From positions 1-14,466 of the forward strand of contig JAJDES010000501.1 of NCBI GenBank assembly GCA_029259675.1: a stretch of DNA of 14,466 nt, read 5' to 3'. Under the pieces are notes generated by a model. That model worked only from the letters and a program-made list of their open reading frames with translations, was not told the DNA's origin and searched no databases. How positions within the stretch are numbered: position 1 is the first letter of the stretch; each line of letters begins with the position of its first letter. Position numbers and translations under genes: made by a program. The DNA comes from Planctomycetota bacterium. Its GTDB lineage: Bacteria > Planctomycetota > UBA1135 > GCA-002686595. Shown one piece after another: positions 1 to 6,442 of this stretch.

Positions 1-1031
1 CCGTAGGCGATGGCGGTCGAGTGCTCCATGCCCCAGAAGTTAGTTTGCACGATCCCGACCTTGGCTTCGGGGAAGGGCCAAGGGCCGAAGTACTGGGCAA
101 AGGTATCGATCAAGTAGTTCAAATCGCTGAACTGCAGCCGCGCCTTCTCTTCGTCTTCGGGCAAGACGAAGATCATGGAAGTGACGGGACTTGGACCCTC
201 GTTCAACTCAAGCGGACTTTCGATGGTGACGAAGGGACCGACATTGAGCGAGATTGCGTAGGTCTCAAGCGCATAGGGGTGGTCCCAATGAAAACTATCC
301 CAGCCGGGCCGCGGGCTGCTCTTGCCCATGAACTTGCCGTTGCCGACCGCGACCAGACCGGAGGGAACGGTGTAATTGAGAAAAACGCGCTCGGGCTTGT
401 CCTCTGGATTGAATAAGGAGGCTTTTCCGGGCCACCACATGTGGGAACCGAAGTTTTGAACCGAGGTGTTGATCCAGGCTTGACCGCTTTCGGTGCGCTC
501 AAAGTGAATGCCCGTAAACTCATCCAATACCTGCGGGTGCCCGCTGTAGCGAATGGCCAGGGTGACGGTGTCACCCTCCCCGAGCGCGGCCGGCAGATCG
601 ACTTCCAAACTATCGAGGGCATGTCGGAAGCTGACCTCGCGCGTTTCTATTTTGCTGCGCCCATCGAGTGCGGAATCCGTCACGCCCACGCGTTGCACGG
701 AAAAATCGTTCGACAAATCCAGCGCGATGCTTTTGAGCGGTCCCCTTACGATTCGGGCAGCCGTGAAAGCCGTTCCGAAGAGCAGCTCGCGTTCGGGGTC
801 AAGCGTCAAGTCCAAGCGATAGGCGCTTACATCGTAAAAGTCGCGGGGGTCGAGCTGTGCGGGTTGCTCGAGTTGACTTTCCTTGGCGCTGCGCTCGCCC
901 TGTCTTTGAGTCCGACTGACTTGCCGGACTTCCTGCGGCGCGTTCGTCGTTTGGGCATGCGCCACAACCTTGCCAACGGGCAACAGAGCTGCCGTGCAAG
1001 CGATGGCCGTAAGGAGTGTGCGGTGCGCCAT
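1..1031 (-). CDS. M1-family (aminopeptidase N-like) secreted metallopeptidase, N-terminal part, cut by the left window edge
   Basis: The minus frame is open from the ATG at 1031 to the window edge (343 whole codons). The first 27 residues look like a Sec signal peptide, with a possible cleavage after AHA near residue 26. The part that follows reads as the beta-rich N-terminal domain of M1 peptidases. It ends at G334-M-E-H-S-T, which matches the GxMEN substrate-binding motif of the family in its GMEH variant (E336). The zinc site HExxH-x18-E would lie beyond the edge, so catalytic competence cannot be judged. An in-frame TAA at 1089-1091 limits the upstream extension; a TTG near 1070 is possible, but the ATG puts the signal peptide at the N-terminus. 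No clear ribosome binding site is seen. The gene is preceded by a 268-bp gap after the M24 gene, containing a hairpin. Role: probable periplasmic or surface peptide degradation. The family call is good; specificity is unknown. Confidence 0.8.
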   Translation of the reverse strand, partial: MAHRTLLTAIACTAALLPVGKVVAHAQTTNAPQEVRQVSRTQRQGERSAKESQLEQPAQLDPRDFYDVSAYRLDLTLDPERELLFGTAFTAARIVRGPLKSIALDLSNDFSVQRVGVTDSALDGRSKIETREVSFRHALDSLEVDLPAALGEGDTVTLAIRYSGHPQVLDEFTGIHFERTESGQAWINTSVQNFGSHMWWPGKASLFNPEDKPERVFLNYTVPSGLVAVGNGKFMGKSSPRPGWDSFHWDHPYALETYAISLNVGPFVTIESPLELNEGPSPVTSMIFVLPEDEEKARLQFSDLNYLIDTFAQYFGPWPFPEAKVGIVQTNFWGMEHSTAIAY

Positions 1032-1203
1032 GTAGGGTGTGTTCGTCCGCGTAGCTGAACGACAATTCAATGCCGATGGATCATTTGGTTACGGGTGTCG
1101 AGACGGCTTGCGAATCAAAAGCGCCAAGGGAACGTACCGAGACTGTTCGGATTGCCAGACAATGGGCCCGTTCGGCTTGGCCAGGCGCAAGGACAGCGAT
1201 CTG

Positions 1204-1244
1204 TTACACGGGTAGCGAACCCCGGCTTTGTACGCTACCTGTAA
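1204..1244. repeat. Bulged 12-bp hairpin between the M24 and M1 peptidase genes
   Basis: TTACA (1204-1208) pairs with TGTAA (1240-1244), and GGTAGCG (1211-1217) pairs with CGCTACC (1233-1239). The two helices are separated by a 2-nt bulge (1209-1210) and enclose a 15-nt loop. The hairpin begins 56 bp downstream of the M24 stop codon when read on the minus strand. No T-tract follows, so it may be an attenuator, an mRNA 3' end stabiliser or a Rho-linked structure rather than a classical intrinsic terminator. Confidence 0.5.
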
Positions 1245-1299
1245 GAGGAATGGCAAGACGCGACTGGTGAAGTTGGGGTGGGTGCGCGCCTTGGGATGC

Positions 1300-2877
1300 T
1301 CAACGCACCAGGTGTAGCTGGGATTGCCTGCCATCCAACCAGTGCAACTTGCGACCGTCAAACCAAGCATCTTCCTCCAGTGAGAAGTTCACGGGATGAT
1401 AATCCCATTCGGGAACTGGAACGGTCGCGCTGAGTTCTATCGCATAAACGGTGTTGGCATAAATAAGCGCATCACCGCGTCCCGCTACCCCATCCTGCTG
1501 GTCCCACAGGCCGATGGTCGGACCGGCCCCATGTCCGTGCAAGCCCAATGGGTGGGTATAAATGCTTGCTTCGATGCCGGCGGTCCGAGCTGCATTCAAG
1601 CTGGCCGCCAGGACCTCATTGCCGCTGCGGCCGACTTTGAATTCCGCAATCAACAAGTCCTGCAATTTGTTGCCGGTTGCCAGCCCGCGCCGCAGACCCA
1701 ATGGGGCCGTGCGTTCACCGGGTTCCAAGACATAGCAAAGTTGCTGGATATCGGTCTTCAAGCCCAAATAGTCGAGGCCCATGTCCACATGCACCAAATC
1801 TCCGCGCTCAATTACGGGGGAAAGTGCTTGGCTTGCCTGCGCTCCGCTTTGAGCCGTGGATTGCGCGAGTTGCCCCGGCCGGCGTTGAATGTCCACGGTC
1901 GGTTGAAACCAAGTTCCAATGCGCAACTCGGCCAGCCGCTCTCGGAACCACCAGACCAAGTCGCTCGTACGTGTGATGCCGGGGTGAACGACTTGTTCGG
2001 ATAAGCCTTCGGCCAATACTTGGTGGGCAATGCGCACCAAGTCGGGATAGGCCAGCAACTCGGATTGGGTGCGCGTTTCGAGCCAACCCACGGCGAGTGC
2101 TTCGGCGGACACGATGCGGTCTTGAAAAACGGGCGGCAGGCTCCCGATCATGCCGTCAAAGTCGCTGGCGCTGATTCCGTCGGCCAGGGCAAAGGTTGCG
2201 GAAGTATTGACGGCAATGGTGGCCGGATCGAGCTCTTGAATGAGCTTCGACAGCTCACCCCAGACGGCGCTGGTCATGCCGGTCGGATCCTGACCGTCCG
2301 GGTCGTGCCGATTTTGGTAGGGCGGGCCCAGGTCGTAGCGCGAAAGGCTGAGGCAATCGACCGGTCCGCTCTTGCGCGCATCGTGAAAGATGAGCGTGGT
2401 TCGTCGGCGCGAGCTATGCCAGCTGGTGGGTGCGAGGGAGTGGAAGAGCGGATCTTCGTTGTATTCGCGGCTCGTCACGATCCAAAGATCTATGCCTTCG
2501 CGCCGCATCAAGCGGGGCAGCAAGCTTTCCAATCGTTGCATCCGCCAGCGATCTTGAAGTTCGGCGCGCGCCCGCAAGCTCAAAACGGGGGGCGATGACA
2601 GCGCCGCCGGGTCCATGGGCCTGACAGAGCGAATAGGTCGCCTTGGGTAGTCGTCTTCCCAAGTTTCCCTGCAGCCCGTCAGCAACGGTGCCAGCAGCGT
2701 CAGCCAAGCCAACCCACCTGCCGTGCGCCGGAGCCGAGTCCAAGGCCTCCGATTGCGATCGGGGGCTCGCCGTTTAGGCGGCAGCGCAGGGCGCCCTTTG
2801 CGCAAATTTCGGCAGGCGGATTGAACGCCGGCCATTTCTGCTTCGGTTGCTTCTTGGGGGCTGAGTTCACTTGCCAT
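1300..2877 (-). CDS. M24-family metallopeptidase (Xaa-Pro aminopeptidase-like), predicted lipoprotein
   Basis: The product has 525 residues. A hydrophobic segment at about 54-68 ends in LLTGC, a lipobox with Cys69, preceded by a basic stretch; export as a lipoprotein is therefore likely. Residues about 105-280 fit a creatinase-type N-terminal domain and 285-505 the pita-bread M24 catalytic domain. All five metal ligands can be assigned: D365 (HVDMG), D376 (LKTD), H449 (HGHGAGP), E481 (YAIEL) and E501 (SLEED). The stretch after D376 reads IQQLCYVL instead of the usual TRT-type sequence, so this is a divergent branch, not classical PepP. The N-terminus before the signal is unusually long; ATG at codon 15 is an alternative start, and neither start has a strong Shine-Dalgarno. 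It lies 89 bp downstream of the SGNH gene and probably cleaves proline-containing peptides outside the cytoplasm. The substrate is inferred from the family only. Confidence 0.85.
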   Translation of the reverse strand: MASELSPQEATEAEMAGVQSACRNLRKGRPALPPKRRAPDRNRRPWTRLRRTAGGLAWLTLLAPLLTGCRETWEDDYPRRPIRSVRPMDPAALSSPPVLSLRARAELQDRWRMQRLESLLPRLMRREGIDLWIVTSREYNEDPLFHSLAPTSWHSSRRRTTLIFHDARKSGPVDCLSLSRYDLGPPYQNRHDPDGQDPTGMTSAVWGELSKLIQELDPATIAVNTSATFALADGISASDFDGMIGSLPPVFQDRIVSAEALAVGWLETRTQSELLAYPDLVRIAHQVLAEGLSEQVVHPGITRTSDLVWWFRERLAELRIGTWFQPTVDIQRRPGQLAQSTAQSGAQASQALSPVIERGDLVHVDMGLDYLGLKTDIQQLCYVLEPGERTAPLGLRRGLATGNKLQDLLIAEFKVGRSGNEVLAASLNAARTAGIEASIYTHPLGLHGHGAGPTIGLWDQQDGVAGRGDALIYANTVYAIELSATVPVPEWDYHPVNFSLEEDAWFDGRKLHWLDGRQSQLHLVR

Positions 2878-2966
2878 GGGGACTGCCTGACCGCTGTGCG
2901 GTGAAGGGGCGTTTGGATGTGGAACGGTCGGAGTGCGCGCAGGTTGCTCGCCGCCCCTGGGGCATC

Positions 2967-4040
2967 TTAGGGGTCGCGCGCAATCAGCCCGCGTTGCCTT
3001 ACTTCGGTCGCAAGCAATTGGGCGAGCCGCCCGTGACCATTGGGATTCAGGTGACCGTGGTCAAAGTCGAGCCAAATCTCGTCGTGCCAAGGTCGCAAGT
3101 TATCGAGCGTGTCAAACACTTCGAGGCCGGCGGCCCCAAGCACTTTGCAGAGAGCATCAAAGCCGGGACTATCGCTTTTCTCCGTGGCGGAATAGTCGGG
3201 AATAATGGTGACTAGGAGTTCGATATCGTTTGCGGCGCACAATTGTGCGATCGGCTTCAGATCCTGATCGATGGCACGCATCCAAAGTTTGCGCCTGGCT
3301 TCGATGGATAGTGTGGATTCCGCCACGCCGATGTAGGCCTGCAACTCCTCTTCAACCTCTTCGAGTGTGATGCCCTTTTTGGCCGCGCGCATGCGCTTCC
3401 ACATGGTTTCTCGGTACCACTCCTTGGCAAAGCGGTAGAGGGCGGAATGTTCATCAAGCTGCGCGAGGGGCAAATTGAATGCGGTTTTTTGGCGTTCGAC
3501 CAAAACCATATCGTTGGCCGGGTACAAACCGAGCACGAGTAGATCGGGGTCCAGATCGAGGAGCTTGGTTTCGGCAAAACGACGGTAGTGCCAGGTTGCC
3601 CAGCCGTTGACACCCGCATTGATCACTCGCACCTGATCGTCCGTCAAGAGGTTCTGCAAGCGCGCGGGATAGGTCTCCTCGTCGCGCACTCCCGGTCCGA
3701 ACGTCAGCGAATCACCCAGGCAAACGAGGCGCTTTTCATGGGCGGGTTTGGCCTCGGGGTAGTCGGGGCCACGTTGCCCATGGTTGTTGATGCGAATCGG
3801 CAACAGAGTTTCCCCTGTTTGCGGGTCCTCGCGGCCGAACCACGTTTGCTGGTTGGCGACGGGCACATATTGCAAATCGGCATCATCGGTCCAGCGCAGG
3901 AAATCCTCACCGGGGCCGTAGCCGGCGATCCTGCACACCACTTCGCCCATGACCAAAGGCAGCAGGGCGCTGCACATGGCGATCAGCAACTTGGTCCGCA
4001 GCTTTCTGGGCGCGCGCGTGGATTCTTGAGGCTCGGGCAC
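2967..4040 (-). CDS. Membrane-anchored SGNH/GDSL-family hydrolase
   Basis: The product has 357 residues from a GTG start at 4040. The frame is open further upstream, but that part would overlap the rhodanese gene. The GTG lies 8 bp after the rhodanese stop and follows a good Shine-Dalgarno-like GAGGGAG, so I chose it. Residues about 17-34 form one hydrophobic signal-anchor or membrane helix. The SGNH blocks are in order: GDS with nucleophile S111, the block II glycine G143 (NAGVNG), block III GLYPAND with N177, and the C-terminal D327-x-x-H330. All catalytic elements are thus present. The family includes esterases, lipases and carbohydrate O-deacetylases; anchoring suggests an envelope or periplasmic substrate, but the sequence does not say which. 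The close spacing implies translational coupling with the upstream rhodanese. Confidence 0.85.
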   Translation of the reverse strand: MPEPQESTRAPRKLRTKLLIAMCSALLPLVMGEVVCRIAGYGPGEDFLRWTDDADLQYVPVANQQTWFGREDPQTGETLLPIRINNHGQRGPDYPEAKPAHEKRLVCLGDSLTFGPGVRDEETYPARLQNLLTDDQVRVINAGVNGWATWHYRRFAETKLLDLDPDLLVLGLYPANDMVLVERQKTAFNLPLAQLDEHSALYRFAKEWYRETMWKRMRAAKKGITLEEVEEELQAYIGVAESTLSIEARRKLWMRAIDQDLKPIAQLCAANDIELLVTIIPDYSATEKSDSPGFDALCKVLGAAGLEVFDTLDNLRPWHDEIWLDFDHGHLNPNGHGRLAQLLATEVRQRGLIARDP

Positions 4041-4051
4041 TTGCTCCCTCA
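4041..4051 (-). promoter_or_regulatory. Shine-Dalgarno overlapping the rhodanese stop, deciding the SGNH GTG start
   Basis: On the minus strand the rhodanese stop TGA runs directly into GGGAG, giving TGAGGGAG a few bases before GTG (4040). This supports the GTG start, in preference to the longer frame that begins at 4253 inside the rhodanese gene, and suggests termination-reinitiation coupling. Confidence 0.55.
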
Positions 4052-4483
4052 GTCTTTGGCAAGCGCTGCATACTTGCGATCGGGCTTGCACTCCGTACTG
4101 ACAGAAAACCCACAGGCTTCCCAACCGGCTTGGCCCGGACCTCCATAGGGGTCGCTGGCACCGGAGAAGCCGCCGTGCATGTTGACCAAATTGTTGAAGC
4201 CCTTGGCAATGAGCAACTGGCAGGCGCGGGCGGAGCGACCGCCGGCCGCACATCCCACGACCAACTTGCTTTCCACGGCAAAGGTTTTTTGGGCAACGGC
4301 CTCGAAATTCGGGTTGGGCTCCATGCCTCCCGCGCTTCCGATTTCCATCAGCGGAATGTTGTAGGCACCCGGCACATGGCCGGCTTCGAATTCCTGAACG
4401 GAGCGAACGTCGAGGTAAATCCAGTCGTCGCTTTGACTCAAGCGTTCGTTGGCCTCGGGCGGAGTGAGTGTTTCGTATTGCAT
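4049..4483 (-). CDS. Single-domain rhodanese-like sulfurtransferase
   Basis: The product has 144 residues, the normal size for a stand-alone rhodanese domain. The N-terminal DVRSVQEFEAGHVPGA (about 25-40) is the CH2A-type motif. The active-site loop is C78-A-A-G-G-R-S84, which fits the six-residue loop of thiosulfate or persulfide sulfurtransferases, with Cys78 as the persulfide carrier. There is no signal peptide, so it is probably cytoplasmic. The C-terminal extension after GGF (about 104-106) is glycine- and polar-rich and carries one more cysteine (EACGF). The gene lies 177 bp downstream of the binding-protein gene and 8 bp upstream of the SGNH hydrolase gene. The true sulfur acceptor is unknown. 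No functional link to its neighbours is apparent beyond co-transcription. Confidence 0.88.
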   Translation of the reverse strand: MQYETLTPPEANERLSQSDDWIYLDVRSVQEFEAGHVPGAYNIPLMEIGSAGGMEPNPNFEAVAQKTFAVESKLVVGCAAGGRSARACQLLIAKGFNNLVNMHGGFSGASDPYGGPGQAGWEACGFSVSTECKPDRKYAALAKD

Positions 4484-4645
4484 GGTGGGGCTAGCTTAGC
4501 AACTGACCGCCAAAGATTAGCGGGCCGGGAATGACCAAGCTGCTGGGGGCCTCACTGCCGCCATCCGTGCACATGGGATCCGCCCCGGTGCCAGAGCTCC
4601 ACCGGTGCCTCGGCTCGATCCATGCTCGGGGAGCAACCACAGGCC

Positions 4646-4655
4646 CCCCTAGGGG
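4646..4655. repeat. CCCCTAGGGG palindrome after the binding-protein stop codon
   Basis: This perfect 10-bp palindrome lies 5 bp past the stop of the binding-protein gene (minus strand). The loop would have to come from opening the central base pairs and there is no T-tract, so it is at best a weak terminator or pause element. Nothing else convincing was seen in the 4484-4660 gap. Confidence 0.25.
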
Positions 4656-4660
4656 AAGGC

Positions 4661-5965
4661 TCAGTTGGGGAGTGAGTCCGCGGGCTCCAACGACTCCAAT
4701 TCGCCGGACCTGCCCGCTTTCGAGCGCAACTCGTTCCACTCAGATTTGCTTTGGAAGGCGCGTTCGGCATCCATGCTGCCCAGCAATTCAAAGAAATCGA
4801 GTCCGAGTGGATCCTTGCGCACTTCGGCGCTCTGCTTGCAGCGCACGACATAGATGCTTTGCAGCGCTTGATGATCCCATCCGCGCCAACTTTGCTCACC
4901 CTTGAGCAGCTCGAAGCTGTGTCCTTCCAGGGCTTTGACCACGTCTTCGCCGGCAAAGGAGTCGGCTCGCTCGACAGCCTCTTTCCATTGCTGAAGGACC
5001 GTATAGGTCGATGCGCCCGAGCTACTCGGGTAGCGACCGTAGCGAGCTTTGAATTGGGTCACGAAGTTTCGGCCCGGCTGGTAATCGTATTGGTAGGGGA
5101 CTTGCCAGCACCACGGCAGCGTGCCCAGCACACCCTCCATGACCGCGGGGCCGCTGCGCTCCGCCAAACCGAGATTCAAATGGGGAGTGGCGATTTGAAG
5201 CTTGGCCTTGAGGCCCTGTGCCGTGGCTTCGCGCAGGGCGCGCTCAAGGGTCTCGCCGGTTAACACCAGGACCAGGAGGTCCGGCTTGACGAGATTCGCA
5301 AAATTGCAGGCTTGCTTGATTTCTGTATCCGTAGCTTGCGCGGCAATGACGGTGCCCTTGTGAACTTCAAAATCCTCTGTGCCGCTTTGACTGCGCAAAA
5401 TGGCTTCGGTTTGATGGCCGAATGTGTCGCCGCTTGTGATGTAGAGCAACTTCTTGCCCGCGAAGTGTTCGGCTAGGTGCGCGCCCAAGGCCATGGCCGC
5501 TGAGCGGGAATTGTTGCACTCGCGGAAGCTGAAGCGGTGAGCGTCCACCCCTGTAATCCCGTCGGCGTAGGCGAATGTGCTGAAGTAGGGCACGCGCTTG
5601 GTTTGGCAAATTTCGGCGGCGACGGTGGCCACGGGACTGGTGGAACCGCCAAAGATCATTTGGCAACCGCGCTCGTCAATCAACTCGCGCACGTGGGTGC
5701 GCGTCAAGTCGACCTTCGACTTGGAGTCCGTCCAAAACAATTTGATTTGCTTGCCGCGTAAACCGCCGTTGCTGTTGATCTCTTCAATGGCCAAGTTCGC
5801 CGCTCGCCACTGGTCGAGTCCGCTGACAGAGTTGGGGCCGGTCTTTGCATAATTCAGCCCGACCGCCACGGTGCGTTCCTGGGGCTGGAGAGCCGCGGAT
5901 GCGCTGGTGAGCAGCCACGCACTACCGGCAATCATGCAAAGTGCAGCAAGAGTGTTCTTTTTCAT
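4661..5965 (-). CDS. ABC transporter periplasmic substrate-binding protein, Liv/branched-chain amino-acid type
   Basis: The product has 434 residues from the ATG at 5965. A frame start at 6043 exists, but the first 24 residues from 5965 (MKKNTLAALC... ending SASA) are a textbook Sec signal peptide. The mature part begins with VAVGLNYAKTGPNS and continues LAIEEINSNGGLRGKQIKLFWTD, the type I periplasmic-binding fold of the LivJ/LivK/urea/amide-binding family. The later segment LITGE/LREATAQGLK-like and the FVTQFKARYGRYPSSSGASTYT stretch fit the second lobe. Relatives bind branched-chain amino acids, amides, urea or aromatic acids. No permease or ATPase gene is in the window, so it is an orphan here. 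Uptake of benzoate-like compounds is a reasonable guess only because box genes lie on the same fragment. A Crp/Fnr-like palindrome lies 95 bp upstream of the start. Confidence 0.85.
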   Translation of the reverse strand: MKKNTLAALCMIAGSAWLLTSASAALQPQERTVAVGLNYAKTGPNSVSGLDQWRAANLAIEEINSNGGLRGKQIKLFWTDSKSKVDLTRTHVRELIDERGCQMIFGGSTSPVATVAAEICQTKRVPYFSTFAYADGITGVDAHRFSFRECNNSRSAAMALGAHLAEHFAGKKLLYITSGDTFGHQTEAILRSQSGTEDFEVHKGTVIAAQATDTEIKQACNFANLVKPDLLVLVLTGETLERALREATAQGLKAKLQIATPHLNLGLAERSGPAVMEGVLGTLPWCWQVPYQYDYQPGRNFVTQFKARYGRYPSSSGASTYTVLQQWKEAVERADSFAGEDVVKALEGHSFELLKGEQSWRGWDHQALQSIYVVRCKQSAEVRKDPLGLDFFELLGSMDAERAFQSKSEWNELRSKAGRSGELESLEPADSLPN

Positions 5966-6059
5966 GTTGAGCTTCGCATGTGTTGATGGGGTAGCGGCCC
6001 GAATGTTTCGTTGCGCGCAGACTTGAGTTGAGGCTCGCGCCAACTGTGCTGGTAGGACC

Positions 6060-6081
6060 GGATGTAAACGTGATCACATCC
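6060..6081. promoter_or_regulatory. Crp/Fnr-family-like operator palindrome
   Basis: The site reads GGATGTAA-N6-TCACATCC, an 8-bp inverted repeat with a single mismatch and a 6-bp centre (ACGTGA). The half-sites ATGTaA and TCACAT match the E. coli Crp-type core TGTGA-N6-TCACA. It lies 95 bp upstream of the substrate-binding protein ATG, where an activator of that gene could bind. The regulator itself is not in the window. Confidence 0.5.
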
Positions 6082-6153
6082 TTGTCCATGGGGTCTCGAT
6101 TCCGAGCCCGCTGTGTCACGCTGTTCGCTGTGGGAGTCCGTGTGTGAAGCCGG

Positions 6154-6178
6154 GCCCCGCTATCCGGGAGGCCGGGGC
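6154..6178. repeat. GCCCCG/CGGGGC hairpin
   Basis: A perfect 6-bp GC stem (6154-6159 with 6173-6178) encloses a 13-nt loop. It sits between the 3' flank of the lipoprotein gene and the upstream region of the binding-protein gene. No T-tract follows on either strand. Confidence 0.3.
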
Positions 6179-6289
6179 GAAGCGCCATGGGCCGGATTCT
6201 CAAGGGGGCGCTATCGGCACGATGCCTGCCATGCCTGAGCCCTTCGGGGGCACATTTTGAGATTCGCAGCCATTCCACGGCCTGTGCCA

Positions 6290-6389
6290 GGGAGCGCGAG
6301 GAGCTTGCCCCTGCCTACATGGGAGCGCCCGCTCCAGGGCCAATTGCCTGAAAGCGGGCGCTTGATTCGGAAGCGAAGCCGAGGGCTTC
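6290..6389. repeat. Cluster of GC-rich palindromes, REP-like extragenic element
   Basis: AGCGCCCGCT (6324-6333) pairs perfectly with AGCGGGCGCT (6353-6362); inside the loop CAGG pairs with CCTG, so a long stem-loop forms. GGAGC-GCCC-GCTCC (6322-6335) is a competing fold. Next to it GAAGCC-GAG-GGCTTC (6375-6389) is a second hairpin. GGGAGCGC occurs twice (6290-6297 and 6321-6328). The cluster begins about 54 bp beyond the stop of the lipoprotein gene. Without T-tracts, it looks like a REP-type 3'-end palindromic cluster or Rho-independent-like structure rather than a simple terminator. Confidence 0.45.
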
Positions 6390-6442
6390 TCGTCCGCCTG
6401 TTTCGAGGGAATCCGTTGGCCGGACCCAAGGCCATCTGCGGT

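Larger units (their letters stand above)
5966..6442. other. 477-bp gap with no convincing gene
   Basis: Short open frames here lack family features and ribosome binding sites. The region holds the upstream DNA of the binding-protein gene (about 5966-6200, including a Crp/Fnr-like palindrome) and the 3' flank of the large lipoprotein gene (about 6240-6442), which carries clustered GC-rich palindromes. A further inverted repeat, GCCCCG (6154-6159) with CGGGGC (6173-6178), lies between them and may separate the two transcription units. Confidence 0.6.

Noticed and set aside
1204..1244. tRNA-like T-arm (GGGGTTCGCTACCC) on the minus strand
   Set aside because: The loop lacks the conserved A58 equivalent and no acceptor, D or anticodon arms can be drawn around it.
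2905..2963. AGGGGCG/CGCCCCT inverted repeat and GCCCC-T-GGGGC after the SGNH stop
   Set aside because: The first has a long loop, the second a 1-nt loop, and neither is followed by a T-tract; not convincing as a terminator.
4041..4253. N-terminal extension of the SGNH hydrolase frame
   Set aside because: It lies in the rhodanese gene in another frame and has no signal-anchor logic; the GTG at 4040 has a strong ribosome binding site.
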